A stretch of DNA of 64,000 nt, taken from NCBI RefSeq assembly GCF_905220415.1, contig NC_059548.1, forward strand, positions 3,846,501 to 3,910,500. The letters run 5' to 3'. The number at the start of each line of letters is the position of its first letter. The first letter of the stretch is position 1. The translations under genes and the position numbers were made by a program. Shown here one piece after another: positions 20,759-32,559 of the stretch. Below the pieces are notes generated by a model. It did not search any database. It was not told the DNA's origin and saw only the letters and a list, made by a program, of their open reading frames with translations. The stretch is from Colias croceus (taxonomy: Eukaryota > Arthropoda > Insecta > Lepidoptera > Pieridae).

Positions 20759-21041
20759 ATATTTTTCATTTTTTTATCTTTTTATTTCGGTAAGAATGCA
20801 GTATGTTTATTTTTAAAATAGAATTGTTTAGTTTTTGATTTAATTATAATTTTTATTTAATAGATTAGTGTTATTTAATATATCTAGATTAGTATTTTAG
20901 ATTGTATATTGCTACTTCTCTGATTATGCGCGTGCGTGAATTTTCTGTAATAATTGTAAAAATTTATGTTTCCCTACCTTTTAAAACTTGACACTGGCAA
21001 ATAGTTTAGTCTTGTTGCCATGATAAACGAAAAAAAAAAAA

Positions 21042-21057
21042 AAAATAGTGACCTGTC
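21042..21057. repeat. Target-site duplication of the I-type LINE, right copy
   Basis: This is the second copy of AAAATAGTGACCTGTC, directly after the poly(A) tail. It matches 5951-5966 exactly. Confidence 0.9.
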
Positions 21058-21401
21058 ACCTGTGGTCGTTTGTCAAGTTGGTTTAATGCTCTAAGCTAAG
21101 AGCAATTAACCTATAGAGTTCTTATATTAAGACAGAACAAAATACATATTTTCTAATCTACTTACTCTTAGTCAATAACAGCATAAGCCAGATTGAGATA
21201 GCAATAGAGTATCTGCACTGTCTTCAAACGTAGCGCGCCGGCAGTCAGTTTGTTTTCCAACCAGCTGGTGGGCTCAGTGCGTCAAGTGTTTTTAACGAAA
21301 TATTTAGAAAATATAAAGTGTACAGTGTTTCTTTTTATTTGTCAGTGTGCTAAAATAACTATTGTATGTTTAGCAACCGGCTATCACTAGTCGAATGGGA
21401 G

Positions 21402-22070
21402 TTTTGGATAAAAACAATGTAAAAATATCTTTCCATCGGTAAGTGATTTTCAGCAAATTGATAAATATTTATGTTTTAAACCTATTTGAAGGTTTTATCA
21501 AGCGCTTTTTTGTAATTTTATGTTGTAACTGTAACATTTACCCACTTTATGGGGTTGTGGAATATAAAATAATGAAATAATTTTTAAAAAACGTCACAAT
21601 AATATCACGTTTGGCATTTTGTTTACCACCGTAGTGTTGTAACACATCTAGCGTATATTATCGATTTATGACAAAAAATCTATTTCATATTAACGTTGAT
21701 TTATTTATTTTGTTTCATAAATCAGATTTATATGTAGTTGTTGTTGCAAATAATAGATGTAAATTTTTTACCGCAGGAAAATAAAACATACCACGTGGTT
21801 GTTTTATTTGCACTATGTGTTTTAGTTTTCGTTTGTTGTTTATTAATTTCTCTTTCAGATTATTAATAAATTCATTTTGTTTTAGATTTCCAGAGCTAAA
21901 TAAAAAATGGGTATAAAACGTGAGACATGAGTTGATTGGACGCCGCCACAATTTGCAATATTGTGTTCACTGCATTTCGAGCCTACGTGTTATCAAGATG
22001 GATACTCTAGAAGAATTGTGCAATCTTACGCTTACGTTTTTTTTTTGTTCCTGTAGATAATAAATACATT
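21402..22070 (+). pseudogene. Decayed THAP-domain gene fragment in P-like element C
   Basis: Exon 1 ends NNVKISFH and a split Arg codon at a good donor (CG|GTAAGTG, 21438/21439). The intron ends TTTTAG at 21885. Exon 2 continues FPELNKKW, then after small frame breaks reads VDWTPPQFAILCSLHFEP and CYQD. This is the THAP pattern (FHRFP, then KKW, W-x-P, CSxHF). A stop and a frameshift break it, so it is a pseudogene of a P-type transposase N-terminus. Confidence 0.65.
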
Positions 22071-22189
22071 TGATTAAAGAGAGTGAATTTTTATTTTGAA
22101 ATTTTTTACACATAAGTTACCTACTTTAAATGTGTAACTATGTGAAAATTAAACGGTTGATTAAATGACAGTTCTCATAGATGAGAAAC

Positions 22190-22712
22190 TACTATTGAAA
22201 TACATACTTAATATACATGCGTTTTCAAAGAAAAACCCGCATAGTTCCCATTCCTGTTGGATTTACGGGATCAAAAGTAATTTTTCCAAATTTCATTGTA
22301 ATCGGTTTAGTAGTATTCGCGTGAAAGAGTAACAAACATCCATCCTCACAAACTTTCGATTTATGAGTAGGACGTTAGGAAAATGTTTTCATTAAGACTG
22401 TTCTTTTATTAACTTGTTTAAATGCTGCATGATTCCTTCATGCTGACTGTGCCTTTCTCCTCACTCCTTTAACTTTATCATCATTTCCTTCTTTATTTTA
22501 AATTACATTTCAAGTTTTAAAATTTCTTTTATAATGTACTAACTTTCCGCCCGCGTTTTTAAAGAAAATCCTGCACAGTTCCCGTTCACGTGGGATTTCC
22601 GGGATAAAACCTAACCTATGTGTGTATGTACAAAATTTCATTGTAATCGGTTCCGCAGTGAAAGAGTAACATCCCTTCTCACATAATTTCGCATTTATTA
22701 TATACGTAGGAT
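22190..22712 (+). repeat. Two SINE-like copies in tandem order
   Basis: Copies at about 22190-22370 and 22531-22712 share the run CAAAGAAAAACCCGCATAGT (degenerate in the second), a block near FTCATTGTAATCGGTT in DNA form (TTCATTGTAATCGGTT), then GTGAAAGAGTAACA, and end near TAGGA. Related copies in this window are at 37525-37725, 44305-44489 and, on the minus strand, 30130-30320 and 52432-52690. This is a common lepidopteran family whose name was not determined. Confidence 0.6.
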
Positions 22713-23019
22713 TAAACAAATAATGTATTCAACTGAAATTAATTATAAGTTTTGTTTTTTTATTATTTATTATTTCACGAAACCGTAAATGCAAAATACA
22801 TTCACGATTTTATCGATTGAAGCACATCCCATCACTATCACCTTCTATCTATCTAAATACGTACCTATAGTAAAAATGGTGCCATGACTATGTTGAAACG
22901 TAGCTTGTTGTCTATAGCTGTCTCATTCTTTCATACGACGTTTTCTTTAGATAGAGAGAAACAAATATATGTAAATTGTATACGCTCGATACAAGTACTC
23001 TATAGGTTAATTGCTCTTA

Positions 23020-23631
23020 AGTAGCCTACTCACGATTCAATTTCAGTAACAATCTGCTGACACAATCTGCAGTGAGCTGACAGATTGTGTCGTGAATAGT
23101 ATAGTTGAGGGCACGTTGGGGGCGTAACCCAACATGTTGTGTATTGGATCGGCGCGGAAGCAACCCGACAAATTGTCTCAGCAGATTGTGTGCGTGTTGA
23201 ATCGTGAGTATTGTGATTGCTCCAATCTCGGCTCAATCGCGCTGCGCAGTAATCGCAAAATGGCGGTTTTGAGATAAACGCGGGAAAGACATTTTTACAT
23301 ATTTGAGGAAGATGTTTATATTTTATAGCCGTTTATACTTTATAGCCCTTGAAATCTATCAATAAAATTGGAAAAAATACAAGCTTTACAAAGATAATTA
23401 TCTTATATTTCATAAATTAGTATATCCATTAATAATGCGTATTATTGCGTTGAGGTTTAGCATCAGGCCAGGCATCAACGTGACGTGCACACGTTGTGGC
23501 AAGCAATCGCGGAATGAAATTGTATCAGCAGATTGAGGGTTGGATGAATCGTGAGTAGAGAACGCTCAATCGCGACTTCAACAAATTGTGTCAGCAGATT
23601 GTGGGTTGTGTTGAACCGTGAGTAGGGCCTT
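23020..23631. mobile_element. MITE with TTA duplication (PIF/Harbinger-type) inside P-like element C
   Basis: TTA occurs at 23017-23019 and 23632-23634. The inverted termini share CCTACTCACG, one base, then TTCAA (left 23025-23040; reverse complement on the right near 23611-23627). Internal repeats of the same word (for example GAATCGTGAGTAG near 23546) give a composite look. It is non-coding. A 3-bp TTA target fits the PIF/Harbinger superfamily. Confidence 0.65.
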
Positions 23632-23643
23632 TTAGGCTCTAAG

Positions 23644-24011
23644 TTTGTCAACACTCAGCATTCGGATTTTGGCTCCAAAGTTTAAAACACGACTGTTGTC
23701 ATTCTTTTAATATTTAATTTGTTAAAATAAAACAGTGTAACATATAAAATCATAGTGAGTGTAATTTTTCTACTCTAAACTCTAAAGCATTAGTAATGCT
23801 AGGCTAGTGCCTAGATGTCAAAGAAATAATACCTATTAAATTATATGAAAAGCTTACCTACATTGATGTAAAGACATCCATCCATGAGACCGGTTTTGGT
23901 AGTATAAATTGATAACCAATCTATTTTTGTTTCATTGTAGGAAAACCCCTAACAGTTAATGTGATTCGTTATGAAGTTGATATTCAAATATTTAGCGAAG
24001 TAAAAAGTTAA
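23644..24011. other. Upstream region of the serine protease gene
   Basis: This AT-rich stretch between the P-like element and the first protease codon presumably carries the promoter and 5' UTR. No specific element could be fixed. Confidence 0.35.
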
Positions 24012-27000
24012 ATGATGCATCACGTATTGAGTTTATTATTTATGTTTTTAATAGTTGTGGTTGCTGGCGATGGTAAGTTAAATGTTTTATATTGATAAAC
24101 TGCTAATGCGTACCTAAATTTAAGTTAAGTCTAAAGCATTTATTTACTTATTTGAAATTGACAAATTGTCCACAATTTTTTTAGTTTTTAAAATTGTCAT
24201 TGTCCTGTTTATAATTTATAAGACGTGTTCAGAAAGGCTGAACCAAATTCGAAGGGATACCTCCCTTCGAATTTCTTGAGGACCAGGACATGAATGTGAC
24301 ATACTTTTAATCTTTAAAATTAAGATAAAATAAAATTACAAATAGGCACAGCTGGGACAGACAGTTTGTTATCTGATAAAAGAATAAATTACTGAATTTT
24401 ATAGGTACTTTCTAATATTTTTAAGACTATTCTTTTTCACTTTTCCTTTTTAGTTGGTGACCGGTGTAGACCTAATAACGAAGTAACTGTAGGTGTTTGC
24501 AAACTAGTTACTGAATGTTTCGAGGCTATAAGGTCAGTGTGATATTCATTTTATTATCATCTTAAAATATATCAACAAGCTTATTACGCATTATAATATA
24601 TAATATAGTGATGAACATATTGCATATATTCAAATTATTGCAGCATTAAACACATCTTTTAATTATTTCATACTATTGATTGAACAGGGCAATACAGGAA
24701 CGTGAGTCCCATAATTTCCAAAGATGTGGGTTTAGCGGTCTTACCGAAATTGTATGTTGTCCGAGTGATAGATACACATTAATTCATAAAACAACACCAA
24801 AACCTGTACAGACTTCAACCGTATTGACAGAAAAAAAGTTTGGTAATGTATAATTACTTTTATGTTTTTTCAATAGAAGACTTAGAAATTTAACTTTAAA
24901 TAATTTATCTTCAATAGTTATTTACTACTTATTCTATTATGAATTCTTTATAATATAATATATTGTCCTATCTTAAAAATATACTAGTTGGTCAAGTTCG
25001 CACTAAAAAGTATTTGTTACATCTGCTTTGTCAAAAATATAGGCCATGGCCTGTGTTCAATTTGTTATCATATTATTGTTTTTATTTACCAATATGAAAA
25101 ATAAATTACACATGACAGAAATAGGTCAGCATTATCAATGAGTTGTGAATCATTTTCTTTCCACCTAGAATCTAGATGCAAATAATATCTAAAAATATAT
25201 ACGTACATACAAATTGTTGATTAAAACAGCCTGAATTTTTTTGTACAATTATACTGTTAGCTAAAACAAAAAACTGTACTGGCACTACTAAATAATAAAT
25301 ACTGCTACCAACTATTCAAAAGTAATTAATGTAATTTAATTTTTTTTAGGTGGCAATGTCAGGATTTCAGACATTGGTATGTATTGATAAATATAAAAAT
25401 TAATAAGTTATGATTATAATATAAATCATGCATGCAACATATTTATTAACATGTCAATAAACACTTGCATTGTTTGGTTTTTCCAGAGTGTCAAAAGATT
25501 GTTGATTCAAGTTTACCACCACTGGGATTACATATAATTGGTGGTGAAACAGCATCAAATGGGGAATTCCCTCACATGGTAATAAAATTTTCCTCATAAA
25601 TTACTAAAATCATAAATCCCTTATGATAACGTCATGCGACATAATATAGGAATTCCCTGGCGACTTTACGTTACGATAAATCATTATAAACACAATTTTT
25701 TGTTAAAATGTTTACAAATTGAACAACAATGAAATACCACATTTTAGAATCTTATATTGTTTTGTTTTTTAGTATGTTTCGTTATTTTTTTTATTATTAA
25801 ACATTAACAGGAATATTAATTAATTTTATATTTATAAACTCTAATTATAAGGTATATTGTATATAATATTTGGTATTCAAAAAATTTTGGTACCTAGGTA
25901 AATTATTTTTTGTATGGTTTATGAAAAAAAAAAACAGTCATTGCTCTTAAATTTGATTATGTTTATATACTAGCAAGCCCACGCCCACAGAGCAAGCCAT
26001 TGTGATTTGAAAACATTGTTTCATAAATTATTACCAGAGTGGTTATAAATTCATTTCTAGGATGATTTTAGGATGCACATGCAATATATTTGTGTTACAC
26101 GTTTAAAATGCGTGTATGGCGTTTCGATTGTCAGGGCATATTTATTTATATGGTTATTATTTATTACATAACAATAAATAGTAATTTTGTTAAAATTATT
26201 GGGTCTTTGAACTTCTGCCCTTCTTTAATAATGGGTAATTTTATTTTATTTTTATTTTTATCGTTTTCGTTTTCGTCGCAAATGTATAAGCAATAACAAA
26301 CACTTGCTATATGCTCATGCTTTAGGGCTGTGTCTGTATGATGTACATATTTTTACTTGGTGTTTATAACAATCTTGATGGTTAAGATCATTGATTTATT
26401 TATTATAATTATACATGAATATGTATTTTATATTTTTCCTCATTGATAGAAGAGCCTTTGAATATATATTATATAAGTTTATATCTAGCAATTAATATAC
26501 ATTTCAACATCTTAATGCAACATTTATTTTGTATGTTTAAAATATGTATACCTATATAATATGTTATTAAATATAATTTTAACATTATCTAACATCCTCT
26601 TCATACATTTTTCGAATAATAATTATAAATTTTCTGATTCCAGGCAGCTCTGGGCTATGACACGGCCGAGGGCTTGAAGTTCCAGTGTGGTGGATCCCTT
26701 ATATCCGACCAGTATATTCTCACAGCTGCTCACTGCGTCGAAACCTTGGACGAGTAAATATAATATCTTTCTGTATATATAAAAGAAACTCGTGTTAACA
26801 CCACTTAGAAAGTTTAAACAGAACAATCTCTATGGTTTTTAATGTTTTTGTTACTAAGAGCTACAAAATGATATTATGTGATTGAATTTTCACAGTTGGC
26901 TAGTTTCTATGCAGATTAGAGCTAGAGCGCAAGAGCAACTTTTGTCTCCGCAACTATTTTGTCTCTCCCATCAACTCTATGGGCTAGTAAGAAAGTGCGC

Positions 27001-30000
27001 GCACGTAGCGACGCAACTTCCCATAGAGTTGATGGGAGAGATAAAATAGTTGCGGAGACAAAAGATGCTCTTGCGCGCTAGCAGTAACACGTCAAAGCCA
27101 GAATGTAATGAATGTATATTCGAGTTGTCTTAAAATACGTAAAAAATAAACGACCGCTACCGAAAAAATGTATGAATTTGTATATTTATGTCCATATAAA
27201 ACTCGTTTTTTGTTCTTTACGAATGCACCTTGATTACGTCACCTATTTTGTTCGCTGTAATATGCATGACGTGATAATTTATATAATAATATTTCAAATT
27301 ATGTTCATATATTATTGGTCATAAATGAATTGTGATAATATTTCCTTATTCAAACAAGCCATTTGCATATACAATTAATATTGTTTACAAAGATATGAAT
27401 ACGTGCCTTGACCCTGTAGCGTTATTTACCAATATATGTAATTAAAGACTTAACGGATTTTAAACGCGATTTATTCGTTATATTATTATCCCGAGGTTTT
27501 GTCAGCTTCGGGCTTCCCCGTGAGCATCCTCGCTGTTAAGTATTCGAAACGTCGGTTTAAAAAATATAATAAGTCGAGTACTTTTTTATAAATAACACAA
27601 GAAAAAATTGCCTACCTTTTTAATATGAATGGCCTTATAGGCTATATGTATAATATATATATATCAACACGCTAATCATATATGATCAACAGGAGCGGAG
27701 CCACGAGGGTGAAACTGCGGAGCGCAGCTAGTTACAAATAAAAAATAATTGCATGTTTGTCGAGTTTCATCCTCCTCTCCGATTAATAACATCAAATTAA
27801 AATTCGCAGCGTAAAGCCCAGCATTGCTCGTTTGGGCGTAGTGGACATTGGAGAGAACTCGTTCAACCCAGAAACGGACGTGAACGTATCAAATATAATA
27901 GTGCACCCGCAATATGGAAGGAAAAATAAATATAACGACATTGCTCTTCTTCGGTAAGTGAAAATGATATAGGTCATCGATGTTGTATTATATCTGTATC
28001 TATATTTATTTATTATATTTAATTGGCACTGAAGAGAAGAATCGTTTAGGTATTACAGTTGAGTTCTTATTCGTAAAAGATAACATGCCTTGTAATTTTT
28101 TATTATTTTGATTCTAAGATTTGATAATTGATCCTTTTGAGCAGCTCTTTCAAATGGTGCTATAATATTGTGAATTTAAATTATCTATATAATTATGATT
28201 TTTTAACTAAAATCAAGCCAGAGCAAGGGTTGATGATGATTTTTCATAAATTATATGTGTGTCTTGTGTTATTTTCAACTGGGTGTGGCGTGTTGTGTCT
28301 GACTACATCCACTACCGATTTATGTTGTATCAAATAATCAAACAATTTATTTTTATTCTTATAAATTGTGTGACCACTCAATTTCTTTGTAACTATAAAA
28401 TAATGTTAAATCAAGGCAATAATATTAATTATTATTTTCTTTCAGGTTGGATAGACGCGTATCTCTGTCGTCTAATTTAAATCCAGTCTGTTTATATACA
28501 CAGGAGGATGACCCCAAAGTTGCTTTGACTATAACCGGCTGGGGAAAAACAAGCACTTCGCGTACGTTTTGTTTGTATTTCTTATAGATACCTACTTATT
28601 CTTCTTAATATTTCTTTTTTTCTAATATTATAAAGGTGTCATGAAAAAGCTTAATATGTATTTCTTTTTTTCTTTTTCCTAATAATATTTAAAGGTGTAA
28701 AATTTGTATTGTGGTGTAGGTTCTTGGACCAGACTGATTAACCTAAATTTAACTATCCGCCCAACGTTTGGTAAGTGTACTAAAATGTATGTTACATATC
28801 AATTTTGAATTAATTATATACATTTTTAAGAATATTTTTTATTAGAGGAAAATACAGTTTTGGAAAAATAAGTTTTTTTTTCATACATGTTAATAAAATG
28901 GTATCAAACACAAATTTTACTTCAAAATAATTGTATATTATCTATTTCAATAGTTAATTATAATGATTACGGAAACATTAACGTAACTTTTTTTTACCCT
29001 TAATAATTTTTAATAATTTACCCTTTGTTCGGTGGATACTTACTTTACGCTCTCCTATTTGATGTACTAATACTTGGATAATAGTTTGCTAACGGTATTT
29101 GTTTGTGTATGGATTTAATTTGTTACTAACTATTAGACTAATTTAGAATATATTTTTATAATAATATGTATTCTTTGATACTTTCACTTGACTGCTATCA
29201 ACCGGCACAGTAATAATGCTTATCTATTATCTATATTTGTATTTATTATGTATAAATTGTATTATATTTGTGATTAATATATTCAGTAATATAATAAAAA
29301 AATAATAACTCTTACTTTTTTTTGTTCACTAATTCAATTCCCTTTACCTTCATACTTTGAGACCACCAAGCGCCAAAATCTATTATGAATAAAAACATAC
29401 ACAACGACGATATCACGAAGTTCATACGAACCTATTTTAGTTGTTACCTCCCCATGTTTTTTTCATACAAAGCGACTTACTAAGTTTATAGTTTATACTT
29501 AAATCTATGTATTTTAAAAAATTTCATAAAATTTTCATAAAAATTTTTTTAAGCTATTGCATAGCTTCGATCGCGAGCCTTGAGCGCGGGGACCGAATCG
29601 AGAAATTCCGTAACGAAAAAACCTCACGCTCCCCACTACGACGGGCTCGGAGGTGTGGCTTGAAGGCATAGCATGCAATAGCTTTACCGCGGCAGTCCCC
29701 GAGTGCCACACGTCGTTTTTTTGACTATAATTTTCGAATACATTTGCAGGCGACACGAACAGCGCGCTGCTGCTGAAGGCGAACGTGACGGTGGTGGAGA
29801 CGAGCAAGTGCAGCGCGCTGTACGGCACGTGGCGCCGGCTGCCCGACGGCATCGCGCGCACGCAGATATGCGCCGGCGACGAGCAGGGCCGCTTCGACAC
29901 GTGCCAGGTACTCGTAATCCTACTAATGTTATATTATAAACTAGCTTATTAACGCCCGCTTTGTCTAAAACCTAATCTATACTTATATTATAAAGAGGAA

Positions 30001-30577
30001 AACTTTGTTTGTTTGTTTGATTGTAATGAATAGGCTCCTAAACTAAACAACTGGACAGATTTTAAAAATTCTTTCAGCATTCGAAAACTACATGTGCTAC
30101 ATGTGCAATGTGTAAATGTGTTTACGTTCCAGCTCTTCTTAATAGGCCAATAGTGATGCGAAAGTTTGTGAGGATGGATGTATGTACGTGTATGTATGTT
30201 TGATACTCTTTCACGCAAATACTATTGACCCGATTACAATAAAATTTAGCTCACATATAGAGGACTTGGATTAACACATAAGGTTTTGTCCGCGGGAACG
30301 AGAACTATAGCTATAATATTTTTTTTAACTAATATTAATTTATGTTAATGTAACCGAGCTTTATTTTTATACAAAAAGATGTTTTTATTTTTATTTGACC
30401 TGACGCAAGGGCGACTCCGGCGGGCCGCTGCAAGCGCTGACGAGCCCGGACGGGCAGTACCGGCTGATCGGCGTGACGTCGTTCGGGCGCGGCTGCGCGT
30501 CCACCGTGCCCGGCGTGTACACACGCGTCGCCAGCTACCTCGACTGGATCGAGGGCGTCGTGTGGCCGCGCCGCTGA
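24012..30577 (+). CDS. Clip-domain trypsin-like serine protease (snake/persephone-like), ten exons
   Basis: Exons: 24012-24072, 24454-24532, 24688-24842, 25350-25376, 25487-25578, 26644-26753, 27810-27953, 28446-28561, 29750-29907, 30410-30577. All have GT-AG introns and matching phases, giving 369 residues. It should be a secreted zymogen of a haemolymph cascade such as Toll or prophenoloxidase activation. A signal peptide (LLFMFLIVVVAG) is followed by a clip domain with six Cys in exons 2-3 (CRPNN, VCK, ECF, RCGF, VCCP), a Thr/Lys linker and the chymotrypsin fold from IIGGETASNGEFPHM. The triad is His in TAAHC (exon 6), Asp in NDIALL (exon 7) and Ser in GDSGGPL (exon 10). Asp six residues before that Ser (DTCQGDSGGP) predicts trypsin-like specificity. 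The activation residue is His rather than Arg/Lys. Exons 9-10 are GC-rich, unlike exons 1-8. Confidence 0.9.
26921..27082. mobile_element. Fold-back MITE with 63-bp arms in protease intron 6
   Basis: Arms 26921-26983 and 27020-27082 are near-perfect reverse complements, separated by 36 bp. The left arm begins GCTAGAGCGCAAGAGC and the right ends GCGCGCTAGC. The structure is non-coding and would form a long hairpin in the pre-mRNA. The target duplication is not obvious. Confidence 0.8.
28720..28770 (+). other. Candidate 51-nt cassette exon of the protease gene
   Basis: Between protease exons 8 and 9 lies a 51-nt segment with an acceptor (GTGTAG) and a strong donor (GTAAGTG). The flanking exons join at phase 1, and this segment is open in that phase and has a length divisible by three. 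It would add 17 residues (SWTRLINLNLTIRPTF plus the split codons) just after the conserved GWG loop. Protein function does not require it, so it may be alternative or fortuitous. Confidence 0.35.
29549..29735. repeat. GC-rich repeat block upstream of protease exon 9
   Basis: A GC-rich island lies in AT-rich intron 8. The words GCTATTGCATAGCTTCGATC at the left and GCATGCAATAGCTTTACCGC at the right form a loose inverted pair. It looks like a short interspersed element, but no target duplication was fixed. Confidence 0.4.
29975..30320 (-). repeat. SINE-like copies in protease intron 9
   Basis: The segment 30130-30320 is a minus-strand copy of the family at 22190-22712 (GAAAGTTTGTGAGGATGG, CTCTTTCACGCAAATACTAT, CACATATAGAGG). 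The preceding block around 29975-30100 (TATTATAAAGAGGAAAACTT) is a different repeat common in Lepidoptera. Confidence 0.5.
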
Positions 30578-32559
30578 GCAACCTGCACAGTGTGGCAACC
30601 CTACCGCACTGCGCAGTGTGTAAACACGACATAGCCGCGCAGGGTGTAAACCGGACTTCTTGAAAAAAATTACTCGTCTGTGCAGTGTGGAGATCTCATG
30701 CTCATGCTCATTGCATACTCATTTATGCGTACAGTCATAAAGTCTCCCAGCGGCAATCGCCTTAATATTTTGAATTTTTGTTTTTAATCCAAAGTTGGAT
30801 ACTTTCTCATCCTCTCGTACGATACAGCTGTCCCCGCATCTACCCTCCATGTTGCTCAAGTAGAAAATTGTGACTTTATTAATTTATTATACAGATTTCC
30901 CATAGGTGATAAGACATACTAGTGTGGAGATATTATATGGATCAGTTACATAACCTGTATATTTTGTTATTATAAAATATAAAATAATACAAAATAAATA
31001 TGTAGTAATGTCATTTTTAGTCGCATACCCACGTCATATTTGTTAAACTGTACTCTGTAGAATAACATACAATAAAGTGACATGACGAGAATATTAATCT
31101 GTTCAATTGATCTATAAAATCACTTAAAGCCTTAAGAAACAGAAATGCATTCGCATTTCTATATAGTATGCACGTGTTTGAAATAACTGTTTAAAAAATA
31201 GTAACATGTTAATTCTATTTATAATTTCATGAGAAACATAAATTATGTCTTAATAATTTAAACAAAGGATTTTCATCTCCCACATAAGTCTTGTTAGAGC
31301 CTATAAATTATGTAATATGCAAGACTAAAGTTGATACTACATTGTTCTTGTAGATGTTATCTATGTACTTGATTATTTTGAATAATTGTTATTATTTTAA
31401 AAAAACAAACTATATTAATATTATATTAATGAAAAAAATCAATAAAAGTAAGTAATTAAAATTTGTTGATAAATCATAAATTCATTATATACCTATGTAC
31501 ATACATATTAAAAAAATATATAATCATTACCAAGATCAAATAATAGCTAATAAAGCTAGTCATTGAATAATTATTGGAAAGCTCTCTATCTAATAAATAC
31601 TTTTTTTACAAATGGTGTTTAATTAATCCAATCTTTCCGTTTACATTTTCATTTCTCCTTATTTTTATTCATTTGCTCTTGTAACTATCCCTATAAATTT
31701 ACATGTATACCGAGATTACCACAGACAACAGTCATAGTAGTATTTTGAGTTATTAAAAAAGTCAAATATATAGTGCTACAAGGATCTTTTGGCATGTGTT
31801 GAAATTCAGAAATAATATTGTAACCTGTGTGTAAAACATTTTATGACGGTGCATTTACATCAAACAAGCGAATGCACATTCTAACCCCACTATGTTAAAT
31901 TATTTTAGCGTAAACAGGCATAGAGCATTCTTTCGTTGTTCTATGTGCATTCTAAAAGATTCTATCCAATGTTTTAATACTGAACAACACTGAATAAGAG
32001 TTTTCGTTTACACAAACAATCACGAAATAATGCTCTTGCTCTATCTAGCTCATATTCGTTTGATGTAGATACATCGTCGAGTGTGTTGTTTGATGCAGTT
32101 ACCTATATTTCCCTACTAGGTCGTAGCGTGATGATATATACCCTATAGCATACCTCGATAAATGAGCTATCTAACACCGAAATAATTTTTCAAATCGGAT
32201 CAGTACCTAGTTCCCGAGATTAGCGCGTTAAAACAAACAAATAAACCCTTCAGCTTTATAATATTAGTATAGATTTACAATAATAATTTGACTTGAGCCA
32301 ATTCAAAGGCTCTAAATACATAAATTAATAATCTTAATAGGTTAATTTCTTCTTCCTAATTCATTTCCCTGAAACATGGAGATTTTTCCATTGGGAAAAT
32401 CATATTTCTTGCCCACCCTTCTGACAATGGCATCCAAGTGCCAAAAGGTAATTCATAAAATGTATCCTTAAAATGACCCACTACTTTGAATTGAGATCAT
32501 TGACAAATAATATACAGAAATACTTTCAATTTTTTATTAAGATTTAAGAAGTATTATCA
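30578..32559. other. Intergenic region between protease and KRR1
   Basis: The 3' UTR of the protease should lie at the left. AATAAA words at 30993-30998 and 31071-31076 are possible poly(A) signals. A partial repeat ending TATAATATTAGTATAGATT (about 32125-32276) matches the family at 39770-39987. Nothing coding was recognised. Confidence 0.5.
32533..32538 (-). terminator. Polyadenylation signal of KRR1
   Basis: AATAAA on the minus strand, about 22 nt downstream of the KRR1 stop codon. Position and sequence fit a poly(A) signal. Confidence 0.5.

Larger units (their letters stand above)
5967..21041 (+). mobile_element. Full-length I-type non-LTR retrotransposon carrying three nested insertions
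   Basis: This is a LINE with a 5' UTR (about 5967-6203), ORF1 (zinc knuckles), ORF2 (endonuclease, reverse transcriptase, RNase H), a 3' UTR and a poly(A) tail (21031-21041). A 16-bp direct repeat flanks it. The RNase H domain after the RT points to the I group rather than Jockey, which usually lacks it. Three later insertions cut ORF2: a hAT transposon (7797-11979), a fold-back element (about 12105-12936) and a CR1-like LINE (14029-18417). Outside these, the ORF2 segments read without stops; the only coding lesion seen is a 1-nt deletion in ORF1. Confidence 0.9.
21096..23635 (+). mobile_element. P-superfamily-like element C with 8-bp TSD and nested MITE
   Basis: The direct repeat GCTCTAAG lies at 21088-21095 and 23636-23643. 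The left terminal inverted repeat (CTAAGAGCAATTAACCTATA, continuing to 21126) pairs with the right one ending TATAGGTTAATTGCTCTTA at 23019. The last G of the element was pushed to 23635 by a MITE inserted with a TTA duplication. Removing the MITE makes the outer bases pair exactly. The repeat is about 31 bp with a few mismatches, and the TSD is 8 bp: the P-element signature. A THAP remnant reads inward from the left end; the rest has no transposase coding capacity and contains two SINE-like copies. Confidence 0.75.

Noticed and set aside
29703..29939. Arg-rich open frame over protease exon 9
   Set aside because: Different frame of a GC-rich exon; the protease frame has conserved residues and correct splice phases.
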